Below, one piece after another: positions 35,534 to 48,282 of a stretch of DNA of 64,000 nucleotides. Position 1 is the stretch's first letter. Each line of letters begins with the position of its first letter. The position numbers were made by a program, and so were the translations under genes. The notes beneath the pieces were generated by a model. The model saw only the letters and a list, made by a program, of their open reading frames with translations, was not told where the DNA came from and did not search any database. Origin of the DNA: Spodoptera frugiperda (Eukaryota > Arthropoda > Insecta > Lepidoptera > Noctuidae); assembly GCF_023101765.2 (NCBI RefSeq), contig NC_064237.1, positions 3,773,501 to 3,837,500 on the forward strand, written 5' to 3'.

Positions 35534-38500
35534 GTAAGTACATGGAGTTAGTTGTGGAATTGATCGTTATTTTTTAATTTTACAAGTCATTTATTTCTTC
35601 GTGGATGAATTATGTTCCCGATGCACTTGTTTGACCCCATGTTCAGGTAAAGTGCTAAGTTTTAGATTTTTCAGTATCATAACTCTTAGTAATAGCACGG
35701 AATTGCAAGGATTATGGCAACAGCTTACTATTACATGGAACTAATGATATGATAAGCAAAAAGCGGGTGTCGGTGCGTTTCTGCTTACCCCTGCAGGGTA
35801 GAAGCATGATGGTATGTAAGACGGAGGTCTGAAAATTATCGAGTGAGTCGGACCTCACACTTAGCGAACAAGCCACGGAGGGAATTGCCCGATAAGATTT
35901 ATTATCAATGTTACACTTGATGTAATGCGTCCACATTCCACTGCCGACCATCGTTGCAATGCTTGCTCTGTGGAGTGCACTCTACTAAGAAATGGCATCA
36001 AGATTTTTAATTAAGATCTGTTAGACGATTGTGCAATACAATATAATTATTAAATTAAAATTATATAACATTTTGTTCTTAATTCCGGGAGAGTTAACTT
36101 TATCATCCAATTTATTTTTGTAGTAAAGGGGCAAGGCGATCTCATTCTCATATTTTTCGTCTTACATGTTTAATGTTCACTATTAAGTATAAGAATTAAT
36201 TACTAATAATAATCTCATTTGAAATTTAAATTGTTTATCGACCAGAAACTTTATAGTCACATTTTAATTAATAGCTCGGCCTATAATAATATATGAATAT
36301 TTAAATAAATGATGTATTAATTATGTTTTTACGATATTTAATTATGGTTACATATACTATATGATGTATTACAGGATATTAATCATTAAATTCCAACGAT
36401 TTCGTTTTCTTTAAATAAATTTAAGCAATTTATAAAAGAGAGAGTTGTGATTTAGTTTTAGTTTTTTATATTTTACTTTAATGATTATGATTCCTACGTG
36501 ATCTAAAAGGCACTAAAAGTGCCTTATTACTGCCGTAGAACAGAGTAATAAAAGTCTGGAATTGTGTCTGTTATATGGATAGTAATATCGTAATCGGTGA
36601 AAAGTGGCTATTACATTTGTGCATTTTTCTTAACCAACAACCAAAATTCGGAATTTTGTGTTTAATGCTCCAAAGATAATATGCCGCATCCATAAACTCA
36701 ACATAAACAACAGGATTCGTGCACAGACAGTACCAACCGCCAACTAGTAACTACAATAAAAAATATCCTTTTTATGGTACAATGAAACAATATATAATTG
36801 TGTTAATCCCATATAAAGGTGACCACTGGTCGAGTTCTACGAAAGGAGAGTCATTACTGCTTTATAATTACTTATAGTAAGGCAATTAACAACGTTTTTA
36901 TTTATAGCTACAAAATTGCACTTAAAATTTGCACTAACATGGCATATTTCAGATAAAAGTAGGTATGTACTCTATAGTGGACTTAATATGTACTGTAATA
37001 TAGTGGTCTTAAAAGTACATCATGCAAAACCATCGACAGTTTTCTAATCAACAGTCAATCACGAGCCGTCAATTCATTGAATGAATTAAACGGAGTGACT
37101 ATGAATACTTGAAGCATTAAGTATGATAAACAGCCAATAACTAACTTCCATTCACACGTTGAACATCGTTGTTCAAACAATTAATACCTTTCTCTGTGAC
37201 GTAATGCAATAACTATTAGGTCTATTTTTGGATATCAAGTTCAGAAGCACGGCCTTAATGAATCAGTAACATTTGTATCAAATGCCTCATTCGATTAATC
37301 TTTTCAATTGCTCGGGTCGCGGGTGAAACCCACACATTTTCTAATGTAAATCGATTCTAATGGAGTAGGTATGCGCTAATGGGTTTTACTTATAGCAAAA
37401 CCAAAGCATAAGACTTATTTACTCAAGTATAAGAAACTTACTTAGTGCTATTATACTTAGATATGCAGTTTTCTAATTAATCTTGCGGTCGAAAGTAAAT
37501 GCAAATTTTCATAGATAAAGTAATGATCGTATTGATAGATAGGGACGAATGTCGCTCAAGATATGTAAATGATAAATGATATTGGTTTAGTGAATAAATA
37601 GGTTACTCGTGACACTTTTACTTCTAGATCAAGTCGGTGCAGAACTCCTCTACCGAGATAAATACTAACAGAAACATGAAGCTACGTCATATAAACATAA
37701 CTACGCTTAAACAAAGACAGTTTTACTCTAAAACAATCTCTGTATCTTTTGTAAAAGAGTCTGATTTTTAAGATATTAAACTCCTGAAAAATATTGTAAA
37801 GAACGACAGAAAAGACGCCAAAACAGTCACTAACATACATAGTATATATGAAGCTATATAACATTTTATCATAAAATACTGATTTATAGTACTTATAAAA
37901 TATACTGAATAATTTCTAAGGACACCTACAGCGGTAGCTTTAATGAATTATTTTCCGAAGCACTCCGAGCACCGTAATTTTAATATAAATATTCAAATTG
38001 GACCCAAACTCAAAAATAATAAAGTTCAAAACACCACAAACCAGAAATTAATATTAAACGAGAAAACTAAATTGAATTATTCATTGAAATTTTAAAATAC
38101 GGAAAGAAGGCGATGTTTATGAAGATACGTGGACAGGCGATTTCAAAATATTTATTGATTTTTGGCCGTGAGGTACAGTCGGCAGTCGGCACCGTCAGCA
38201 CGTAAGTGCGCCACCGAAATCATTGCAATCAATTTTAGAAAATTGATCGTTATATAATTTGTAAAGGTCACTAAGATCGCTGGATGTAATGCGTTTCATA
38301 AACCGCAACGTTGTTATCGAAATTGCAGGACTGATAGCAGACCGCAGTTATATTGTTTTCCCTTGTTAGTACTGCTGTGATTGCATTACAAATAAAATGA
38401 CTACACAATTATCCGTAAACAGAATAAAATTATATAAAAATCTAGTTTCAGACGTGATTTCTTTTTCCTAGAAAGGAGTGAATTTAAAATAAAATCAAAA

Positions 38501-41034
38501 CGAGCTTACAAGCCGCGAAGCGCGTGAATAGGTACTAAAAATGTAGCGTGTAGAAGCGTAAAGGATGTGCCGTCGCATAACAGATAAAACTTAAAAAAAG
38601 TAAAAAGAAAGCGCATATATATTACTTTCTTTTTCTTTTCTAATTCTGCTTTAAATTCTATTGCCAGCCCTTAAGGTTCCTTATAAAGAATGAGTAAAAA
38701 TAGCTTCAATACCGCCTTCGTGATGTTTACATCCATCGGTCTGTCACTACGTAATTAGCGGCCATATTAGCCAGTGCGCGGGAAAAAAGAATTAGTAGGA
38801 AAGGAACAAAAACTTGCTCACGATCCCATTTCTTAAATGTCACGTTCATAAAATTATGCGTTCGATCGATACTGTGTGGGTTTTAAGTGTGAAATGTGTT
38901 GTACTTAACCAATTAAAAATAAATTAAGTTTAATAATTAAAGTCATTAAAGTCGGTGCTTTTTGAACAGCTCGTAATTGTTAAACGTTCTCATTATTTTA
39001 AAAGAGTATAAATAGAATGGAGTCTAAATTGATTTTTTTTTTATCGTCGCTCTAGAACGAATAATCAAAATTACAACATGACAATAGCAAATAAAGTTGA
39101 CTATGGCAAATTAAGTTCAGTAAGCCGCAATTATTAAACGCTTTAAACCGCTTCATGGACTCATTAAAGCGGCCGGGCCTCACGAGATGTGTTTAGGCAC
39201 ATCTCATTTCTATTTAATGAGAAATGAATTGCCATTTTTTGTACATATTACATCAGACATATTAAATTTCGCCGTTCTTTGTCGTACGTGTGAGTGAGAG
39301 TGAGTTATTAAGAGTTGAATCACTTGTAATGGTTGCTAAGCACGTGACCGGACGATCAAAGGTTTTCATTCAACGTTAGCTAAAGTGAAACGGCAATAGT
39401 CAGGAGTTGGAATGAAGACTGTATGGAAATGGTGCCATTCATTAATACCACTAGACTCTATTGCTATATGACTAAGTATTAGTTTGCAGGGTATTTGTAA
39501 TATATATGTTGTTGATTATCACGAGTAAAACAACTCTCAAGTTGAAATTGACAATCTAAAAACGTTAAAAGTAATTTTAAATTATTCACGATCCGGTCAC
39601 GGCAAATGTAACTTAAATAAATAGTACTGTCGTTAAAAAGCTCCTCAAGTAATTGAAAGTATCTTCTAGATTAGATTTAAATCGCAACCTTCTGTTTTCA
39701 CTGACTCAAAATTTTACACGTTGTAGTTGAAACACACAGGTAAAGTATGATTCGTTATTTTCCAGTAAAGTTACGTCGCGATAACTTTGATTTGTTGCGT
39801 TTCCTGCATCCCTGTCAAAAATACAGTTACGCGCGGTTGTAACCACACGAACAATCCGGCAGATAATCTAAATCTCTACAATTACAAAGGCCCTTTCCGG
39901 ATCCCAAATCAATAATGCCACCCTTCGGTAATAAATTTATCATAAATACAGTTATAACACGTTATTATGCACAAATCTGTGTTATTATTTCTTGTTGCTA
40001 TCATTAGAGTTGCGCAACGGCGATCGATTTCGAAATCCACTCGGTGGTGCACAATTGTTATTCATTGCGCGCCATAATATTATTATTGTACTACAATCAG
40101 ATCATTTTCTGAGCTATTACAATGAATCGAGTGATTCTAAAGCATCGATAACAGCACTTACCAACGCGACGGTGCCGTCTAGTTCCGTTCTAATTTCACC
40201 CACAAAGAAAATCATGTTTTCACCACCGACAATTTTGAAGTATCTAATTATTTTTTTAAGGAAAATTAGTGAGAGATCGCGGTGCGTATACCATTGTTTT
40301 TAAATTTTTGATGGATTCCATAATTAGCCCTTAATTTCAATTCGTATTGTGGTGTCACAGTTTTCTCAATGTTTTGTTTATAATCAACTTATTAATAACA
40401 ATGCGAAAAGATTAATTACTACAGTGATCGCGGTGGGAAACTGTTATTGTATATCAGTGACGGCATAATTGCACCGTTTAAAACTGCCAGACAACAATTC
40501 AGCGTTGTTTACTTTTGACTTGAATCTTGCAGACACGGCAACATGTAACTATGCACTATAGTTCTTTAAAACCTTTTTTAGGTTTTAAAATTCCCATCGC
40601 AGACACCAATTAAAAGGCTTTATTACCCATTATTACCGTGTGGAGTTTTATTTGAGCATTTTCAATGAAGGTAAAGTTGGATAAGCGACAGCTTTATAAC
40701 ATAATAACGTCTTGTAGTCTATCTTAATATTGATCAACAACAATTACTGTTTGACAGGGCATTTCGCGCGCTAGTTAGCGCAAGACACACGATTATTACA
40801 TTGTAAAATGGCGATTACCATTCCAGTGGTTTACTTGGGGTACGCCCCAAATAAAAAGGTAATTGTATATTATCGAGGTAACTGATAAGCTTTGGACAGA
40901 ACAAGTTAATTATAAAAAGGGTTTCTTATTTTGCCAAGCTGCTGTAAGTACAGTCGCGAGTAAAAATAAGTCAAGTTTAATAAGCTTTATTAATTACAAA
41001 GTTTACTCAACTTAACTAATGTCAGTTGTTGTCA
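35534..41034. other. gene-poor stretch
   Basis: It contains a family C repeat scrap at 35775-35818 and a short perfect hairpin AAGGCACT-AAA-AGTGCCTT at 36507-36525. The open frames at 37682-37864 and 39992-40303 are unsupported. The latter, 103 codons, starts mid-sequence with no splice or promoter context. The remainder is AT-rich. Confidence 0.4.
35775..35818 (+). repeat. dispersed-repeat scrap, family C
   Basis: GTGCGTTTCTGCTTACCCC, then TGCAGGGTAGAAGCATGATG, matches the moth consensus block of type TCTGCCTACCCC...GGGGATA...GCGTGATG. It is related to 29456-29500 and 50410-50455. Confidence 0.5.
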
Positions 41035-41080
41035 GTATTATATTATCTGCTTATCAACTGGTAAGCAAATAATATAATAC
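41035..41080. repeat. 20-bp foldback hairpin
   Basis: Arms 41035-41054 and 41061-41080 pair at 18 positions, plus one G-U pair and one mismatch, around a CAACTG loop. It is the longest compact palindrome I found in the window. It is shorter than a usual insect pre-miRNA stem, so a cruciform or MITE remnant is as likely as a small-RNA precursor. Confidence 0.6.
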
Positions 41081-41564
41081 GTTTTTAAGTGCACCTTATT
41101 TTGTAAGATGAGTGATTAAATAAATAATTAAGAAATTATGAAAATACGAAAATCTTGTTCAATTATTATTAGGTAGGAACTTCTTGTTTTGTACATTCAA
41201 GATAAAATTATCAAGTTTCACAAAAAGGGTGAATAAAATGTTATGACTGAGGAGTTGTATTTTTAGTTGCAACTGTACTTCGATAGCGTAAATGTCAGAT
41301 GCACGACTAATTAAATTACCTACGATTAATTGTTCAAGATTATATTGAATGTATCGGGATCATAGCTTTTAATTAAGAACAGATCCAATTTATTGTAAAT
41401 TAATTGGTATTCCACTTCATTATAATGATTGTAATCTTTAACTTGAATACATAAAACTAAATTAATTAATGAAAATATAATGATATTGTAATTATCGGTC
41501 TTTTTATTATTTTCAGATCAACAAAAGTTGATTATTTTCATAGTTTATTTTTGAGTTCATTGTC

Positions 41565-41692
41565 AAATTGGGCCTCCGGTAACCTCACTTACACAACGAA
41601 ACACAACGTAAGCGTTGTTTCACGTCGGTTTTCTGTGAGGTCGTGGTATCATATCCGATATATCGAGCATTGCCCATTCGTGCCAAAGTCGA
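41565..41692 (-). repeat. family B repeat, internal fragment
   Basis: An inverted copy of the internal part of 15656-15947. GGGCCTCCGGTAACCTCACT is followed by AAGCGTTGTTTCACGTCGG, TTTTCTGTGAGGTCGTGGTA and CCCATTCGTGCC. It lacks the GGCAACGCAC-containing 3' part. Confidence 0.7.
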
Positions 41693-41748
41693 TATATAAT
41701 TAGTTATGAGTGACGATGCTTAGGTATGTAGGACATAGGTATAAATGG

Positions 41749-41850
41749 ACCAGTTTATCATGATCTCACATAATATGATCTTTTCGCATATTCGACGGTC
41801 AGTTTAAGCTGGTAATGCATAGCTTGAAGTGTCGCCGTAAGTATAAGCAG
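41749..41850 (+). repeat. repeat family D, copy 1
   Basis: ACCAGTTTATCA, then GATCTTTTCGCATATTCGAC, GGTCAGTTTAAGCTGGT, and GTCGCCGTAAGTATAAGCA. It aligns end to end with 44131-44232 at roughly 70 percent by eye. Its 5' ACCAGTTTA and internal TAAGCTGGT are partly self-complementary. The 87-codon minus-strand frame at 41758-42021 overlaps this repeat, which argues against that frame. Confidence 0.55.
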
Positions 41851-42610
41851 TAGGCGCCAGTGTAGATGTTTATCAACATTATTATCACCTGCTTTTACTA
41901 AGATATAAATAAAATTACGGTTTACAAAAATACAGTAATTGGCAAATAAGTGAAATTTTACTTTTGGTTTATGCATTTTTAATTTAAGCTTGGTTATATG
42001 ATCGTGTTCCCATGTGGCCATTCAAAATGGTATACTGTTGATTCAATCTTATCACATATGGTATTTTTGTTGTAATTGCCAACGTTATGCATACGATATA
42101 TTTTCGTAAAATAAAAAAATGCTTCTTTTTTAAACGGCGAAAATAAAATATATCTTAATTGAACTAGACTGACAAACTACACTCTTAAAAGTCACACATA
42201 TCACTCAGTAGGTCCTTTAGTGAAATTAATTGCAAGTTAAGGAGAGACAGTTCCTTTTCTTTTTGAATATCCTTCATGGTAAGCAATTTTGCCTTTAGGC
42301 ATATATAAAGGCAAAGTTACGACGTACTAATTTGAGGCCTTCCTAAAATGGAAGCCATGTATCATCCACACACCCCATTATGTAGGTAGGTAAGCGTCGA
42401 TCGATAAAGAAGATTGAACACTTTGAAAATTTACGGTTTATAAAATTTAAATTGTTTTATTTTAACAAAATGTTGAGGATGGTTTCTTCTTCGTAAAATA
42501 ACGATCAGTTGACTTATTACTAGATAGTTAGTCTAAGTCTAAAACCAATACAAATAAGATATGAATACTGATGCGTAAATACTCAGCTATGACTCATTTT
42601 GTCATTGAAC
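41851..42610. other. non-coding stretch
   Basis: AT-rich. Nothing recognised. Confidence 0.4.
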
Positions 42611-42751
42611 TCTTATCGTAACTCTATTTACGATAAGACTAGAGAGGACCGATCTCTTTTGGACAGAGCTTTTTTAAGCTTTTTAATACTTCCAGTCTTT
42701 TGGACAATAGTGCCCTATTGATCAAAATCCTGTACATCGATATGTGCAGGA
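42611..42751. repeat. cluster of short hairpins
   Basis: A perfect 11-bp stem, TCTTATCGTAA (42611-42621) with TTACGATAAGA (42628-42638), has a 6-nt loop. TCCTGTACAT (ending 42737) pairs with ATGTGCAGGA (from 42742) with one G-U or mismatch. Between them AGAGAGGACCGATCTCT can also fold. Three adjacent stems in 140 bp stand out from the surroundings. Confidence 0.5.
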
Positions 42752-42904
42752 TTAGTTTTACGCTTGCAGTTTGTATTATGCCATAAATACTCAACAAATA
42801 GAGGTCCTATTACGATGACTCTCAGGTGAGTGTTCACCGAGTGACACAAGTGTACAGTGTGTTTTGTTCGTGCGGTCACTAGAGATGTTCCCTGTTATTA
42901 GAAT

Positions 42905-43080
42905 CCGGCCAGAATCGGATAGCCGCGATGGTGCGGGCGCGGCTGCCGGTCGGCGCGGCCGCGGACGTAAATAGCGCGGTCGTCGACCGGCCTCCGCGCG
43001 TCCTTCACTTTACCGCACGCTTGCACGCTTGCACGCCACCCGTCAGCGCCCGCGAGACAGGGTCCTCTACTCTAGGGTTG
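42905..43080. promoter_or_regulatory. CpG-rich island, possible promoter or first exon
   Basis: Strongly GC-rich (GGGCGCGGCTGCCGGTCGGC and CGCGGCCGCGGACG) in otherwise AT-rich DNA. On the plus strand it is open from an ATG at 42928 to a stop at 43093 (55 residues, MVRARLPVGAAADVNSAVVD and onwards). In insect genomes such islands often mark promoters or first exons. GCTTGCAC is duplicated in tandem near 43020. No clear donor or initiator fixes a model. Confidence 0.35.
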
Positions 43081-43406
43081 TACCTCGTAGTATAAGGATT
43101 AATTGTTATTTATGTTATATTGATGTTGCTGTTTTTTTTTTTCATTTAGAGACAGGTGTTCTGGTTTTAAATAAAGAAGATATAAACATATTTTACGAGA
43201 TTAACTTAGAACTTTGTCTAAGTAAGATACTTTGATATTTTATTTTTTAATATTCGTGACACAGTTAAATAAAACTAGAGGTATAAATGACTCCACATAA
43301 TAAGGATAATTAATAGTCCGTATATGAGCAAAGCTTTTATTTATTTTAGTAACATTATCGTGTTACAAAATGATCGTCATCCTTAGTCCTGGCGCCACGA
43401 CTATTG

Positions 43407-43475
43407 TTTTGACCTATGCTAAAAAGAGAGGCGTAAAATCACCGCAAAAAGATATGTGCATCTCTTTTTGACCTG
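43407..43475. repeat. foldback with repeated AAAAAGAGA motif
   Basis: CAAAAAGATATG (43445-43456) pairs with CATCTCTTTTTG (43459-43470) over 11 of 12 positions with only TG between. Upstream AAAAAGAGAGGC can compete for the same right arm, and TTTTGACCT occurs on both sides (about 43408 and 43466). Confidence 0.45.
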
Positions 43476-44130
43476 GAGAAACACACAATAATTTGTAAAA
43501 AGCAACGCGGCGGTTGGACAAATCGCCGTATATTTCTTTAACAAATGAACTGCTGTGGCCTTTGACGTGTAATGTTGGGTTTATTTATTAAGTTCGTTCG
43601 TCAGTTTTTACTGGCACGACCTATCATCAGACCGCTGGCAGTTTACGATGAATTGATGTCTTCTTTAGTCTCAATAAAATGTGTGTTTTTATTGGAGTAC
43701 TTAATTTTGAGACTTGAGTTATTAAAAGAAATAAAACACCCTATAGGTGGTCACACAATTTTACAATTTTAGACGTATCTATAACTAATATCTACCTATA
43801 CATTGCTACCTTATTTTTTCAGATGCACTTCAGAGTAAACGTACTTATAAAATTGCATCTACCAAATACCGAAAAGAAAACCAAATAACAACGTTCACTG
43901 TCTGCTGGGTTTCTAATAAAACTTTCCAGATCGATAGATCGGTGAACAAAGAAAAATAAAAGAAAAACGAAAACCAACAGACGCCTCCTGGCAACAAGCA
44001 ACGTTGTAAATAGTTGTAATCTAATTTAATCTCACTTTACTTCGTTAACTCGCACTTGAATAATTTTATTGATACTGAGAAAAGTTGATGGGCCTTAGGG
44101 TACACACGACAACACATCGAACTATACAAA
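43476..44130. other. non-coding stretch
   Basis: Frames at 43572-43772 and 43819-44001 are unsupported. AT-rich otherwise. Confidence 0.4.
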
Positions 44131-44232
44131 ACCAGTTTATCAATGGTCTCTCTTTATATAATCTTTCCGCACATTCAAAGGCCAGTTTATACTGGTTGTA
44201 TAGGTTGACATGTTACCGTGAGTGCATGCTCA
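44131..44232 (+). repeat. repeat family D, copy 2
   Basis: ACCAGTTTATCAATGGTCTC, then ATAATCTTTCCGCACATTC, GGCCAGTTTATACTGGTTGT and ACCGTGAGTGCATGCTCA. It is the direct-orientation partner of 41749-41850, about 2.4 kb away. Confidence 0.55.
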
Positions 44233-47200
44233 TCTTTATTTTATATGCTAATTGATTCGCGACGCCCTGTTACCGCGCTCGATATTAAAAACTGACATCG
44301 TAAATCTGCTGGACGCTTATATACGAGCTGTTTAAGTAAAGCTATAAGTAAGATTTTGTAAATTATAATTTTAACGCCTTTACTTACAAAGTACTAAAGG
44401 TTTCATACAACAGTTTATGACTTCAAAAATTTATTGTAACCGCTTTCCGTGACCTTTCTATTAGCAGAATTTGGAATCGTATAATAGGAGCACGATTTTG
44501 TATATCAAATAACTTATATAATAAATACACATATTGTCAGTTTTTCTTTCTTTAATATCCCATTAGAGCTATTTTAAGGTATTCTTTTTGGGTCTGGAGG
44601 TAGTATTAATAAGCTAGAAAGCACTACTATTTTCCTTAGCTTGCATTTTGTTTATTATAAATAACACGAGAGGAAAAATACACCCACAAAATGAACAGAC
44701 GAAGCGTATTCAATTAAAGCTGTATAAAAAGTAGAACTTAAAAGTGATATACATATACAAATTAAGCAAGCAGTAATATGAGGTTAAATGTTTTCCTCGA
44801 CTAATGTTCCCATTTCTTTCATAACAAAATCAAATAGAAATGTGTCTGCTGTCTGTTCGTCTAATTGAAATCGAACTGCTAATTTTCGTTGTAAACATTT
44901 TAGTCAATGTACTCTAAAGTGGACTTAATAATAAATCATTTAGGTGTTTTATTTATTTGACAGTGTTGTTTGTCAGTGAAGCAGTAGAGCTGACGTACTA
45001 CATACTTGTAATTTTAATAGAGAATTTAATTTTGAAGGGTCATATATAAAATATGCGAAAGTAGAGGATGTGAGTATTGGATGTTAGTTTTAAGTTAGTT
45101 TAAGTCCGTTTTTAAACTATTTTTTCAATGCCCTACTTTCACGCAAAAATTACCGAACGGATCGAGATGAAATTTGGAATAGGGATAGATTATATAGATT
45201 ACGGAAACGTCGGAAATATAGATTTTCATTATGATATGTTACTATTTATAGGAAATGACAATAATTTCATTATAAGGTAGTTATGTGCAACTCTGTCTTC
45301 TTCTTTGAAGGTTTATATTTATGCTCTGTGTTTTGTATTACTGTGTACCTACGATTTTCTAAACATCTACAGTCGCGCATCCAATAAAGAGCAAACATGT
45401 TTTATGAAGCCTCAAGTATTGAGAATCTACTTACATCACTACATTAAATCCACAGTACCCCAGCTGAACATTCCGAATCTATCTCTGGCCATGTACCATT
45501 ATCTCAATTCAGATAGACAACATGCACAGTAGTGAGCAATAAACCCTATCCCATGTTTAAGATAAACACAATCTAGTATAAACAATCTCTTGTAATTACT
45601 ATCCTAAGACACGACACTACGTACGTACTATCACTCTAATCACTTAACATTAGACATCACTAACCTTCCAACGATAATGTCTAAACGAATAAAGAATTAC
45701 CCTGTGTACAAACAAACACCTATTAAACTTACGACTTCCTAATTTGGTCGGGTAATGATAACATCGCATGTGTTTGCATAGTTGCAGTGACGTGAAACAA
45801 ATGCCAGTTGATTATTTACGGGAATATTAGTCTGTGGAGCTATTTATATTGCTAAGGTTACATCTCCACAGTGTTGAGTGCTGTGGGAATGGGCGGCGCA
45901 GTCTTCAAGTTTATGTTCACAACTCAAGTTAATGCATTAACAAAGCTCGTTAACACAGTATTGCATTTTTTGCCTTGAGTAATACGTTGGAGTGTTAAAT
46001 AAAAATGTGATGTTATTTTCCAGTGTATCCCACATTTTTCAACTTAAGTTAGTTACGTTGAACTAGAATATGAAATATAATTTTGACTTGTGGTTATTAT
46101 AGCCACTTGCAAGTTTTTTGGAATAGTTACATTTTATTACTCAAAGCAAAGTAATAGTCAGAGGCGTTTGAATTAGTCTAAAATCGTATTAAAGCAAGTG
46201 CTACGAAACACGTAGGCAGATTAGTCTCGACTGCTACGACATACTACGTCGGCGCGTCGGCGCTACAACTAGATGCACCGCCCACTTGCACAATATTCTC
46301 AGCAACATAAATAATCTCCGTTTAACAATAGACCGGTCAGGTTATTATGAGCTCTAATCTCCCGTTCATTACATGGTGAAACCAAGCACAAGAGTAAGTT
46401 ATTCTATTTCCCTCCGGCCTTATAATTGTATAAATACGATTTATGGCGTCCATTCCTCAAGTTGGCCTGTGATGTAATGTTGCTTGCACCGACTAATTAA
46501 CAATGACATGCAATAGTCGTAACAATTTTAATGATAGGTGCTGACCACGACACAGAAGTAATAGGCCGTTTGTCGGCCTATCTGATATGAACAATTAATG
46601 GCAGTATCGTGCACATCACTTGTAATACTAACGGACACAATCAGTCAGCTGTTAGCGATGCATCTCATGTGTTTATTTATTCACGTTTTTAATGTACATG
46701 TTTAAGTTGCTATAACTTGTATTTAACTACAATTTGAGGTACTTTGAAAATAATTACAAATTACTAATGACATGCAACTGTGTTGTTAGTGGAAGTAAAG
46801 CTACCTGTTCCCAGGCATAGATACTCGTATTTAACTACATATTTTTCAAAAGAATTACCTACATATGTATATTAATATTTCTTCTAATTTACAAGTCTTC
46901 GCTTTCACAATCTCAAGGAATCTAAACGTTTATGTGAGCTGTAAAGTCATAGCCAGTTAGTGATATCCTTCGTTAGGTGGTTGATAAGTGTTTCCTTTAC
47001 ATGTCCACTCGTTACCTTGGAAGTACATAAAACAACAAACACGCCTGCACAATATATATTTATATATAAAAATTGCTTTGCAATTCATCCGTATAACATG
47101 ATATAGGTGGATTCTAATTTATCTTAACATCAGATAAACATTTAATTTTGATTTGTTTGTTTCGTGAGTAATACATTAATTTATGTAGCGGTTTGTTTGA

Positions 47201-48044
47201 TATGTAGTTACCAGTATAAATGATGGCCACGTCGAATATCATTTATAATCTTATGTTAATCGCTGAGATCAGTTCCACGGATATAGGTAAGTATCATTCT
47301 AATAGTAGTATGGAAAAGCTTTAGTATACAACACAAAAAGCTCTTAAGATGCATAAATGCCGCCTTTCAATAAAAACATTTCTTGCATATAAATATATCT
47401 ACAGCACGATCCAAACACAGTATGTTATCTTTCGATTGTAGTATGTTACGAACAAACCACGTTCAATAATTAAATGTAAGTCTCACAACCCAATCTTTTC
47501 AACTGCTGCAAATTAAATGGAAATCGATTATTTAATCGATTTATCTTGATGAGATAACCAACCGTCAGGGCTACTTTCCTGCTCATAAGATTTACAAGAA
47601 TTAAATTTCAACTTACTTTCTTCGAGTTGTATTTTATAACTATGGATCTGATGTTGCATGTAAAATACTTGGAACTATAATAATGGAAGGAAATGGAAGC
47701 AAGGGCACGGTAATAGCTGTTTTTATCTTTACTGAGTATCGATTTAGAGTGTAGTGACATCGAGAAGTGCTCGCGGAATCATTTTCGAATCGATATCTTT
47801 TCCGGGAACTATTATAGTGGTGTGAACAGCACAAGCTCATGCGGAGTTCACAATATCTACATTTATTAGTCACATACACGCTTCTAAAGAAGCGATAGTC
47901 TAGAAACTAGACAAAGGGTATAAAGTTTGTGATATCTTTACTTCCATAACACTACATCATAAGAAGTTTTGTTCTTTCAAATGACAGAGTGTTGGTATGT
48001 GCAAATTGATGATAAGTTCGACGATATTTTTCTTCTCTTTTTTA
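44233..48044. other. gene-poor stretch
   Basis: AT-rich. A GC-richer patch lies near 46230-46285 (CTACGTCGGCGCGTCGGCGC). The 75- and 79-codon frames at 45305-45532 and 47640-47879 are unsupported. TTTATATATAAAAATTGCTT near 47060 resembles a Helitron 5' end, but no 3' end follows. Confidence 0.4.
45118..45232 (+). repeat. Helitron-type internal fragment
   Basis: ACGCAAAAATTACCGAACGG, then ATCGAGATGAAATTTGGAAT and AGGGATAGATTATATAGATT, follow the usual ACTGAACGGATTTTGATGAAATTTGG...ACAGATAG order of lepidopteran Helitron-derived repeats, as in the 32085-32226 copy. No CTAG end is visible. Confidence 0.4.
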
Positions 48045-48282
48045 TGAAATAAACGAGCAAACGGATCACCTGATGGTGGCAATCGTGCCACCCATGGACA
48101 CTTGAAACATCAGTGGAGTTACGTGTTGCCGGCTTTTTGGAGGTTAGGAGTTTAAGGGTTGTTGGAGAATCAAGAATTGAGAAGATTGGGAAGGGGGTTA
48201 TTGGGCCTCGATAACCTCACTCACTTATAGACACACAACGCAAGCGTTGTTTCACGTCAGTTTTCTGTGAGGTTGGTATTGG
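48045..48282 (-). repeat. family B repeat, 3' and internal part
   Basis: An inverted copy. It starts ACGAGCAAACGGATCACCTG, the family's 3' end on this strand. Then come CCCATGGACACTTG, a GTTGCCGGC block, CCTCGATAACCTCACTCAC and CGCAAGCGTTGTTTCACGTC, ending at TTTTCTGTGAGGTTGGTAT. It complements the 41565 copy by retaining the 3' part. Confidence 0.75.

Noticed and set aside
39992..40303. 103-codon plus-strand frame
   Set aside because: No recognisable domain, and this length is expected by chance in AT-rich DNA.
41758..42021. 87-codon minus-strand frame starting at an ATG
   Set aside because: Its 3' part overlaps repeat family D and the rest is Ile/Lys/Tyr-biased.
47055..47130. Helitron 5' end (TTTATATATAAAAATTGC)
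   Set aside because: No CTAG end or internal Helitron block follows, and such AT-rich text is common.
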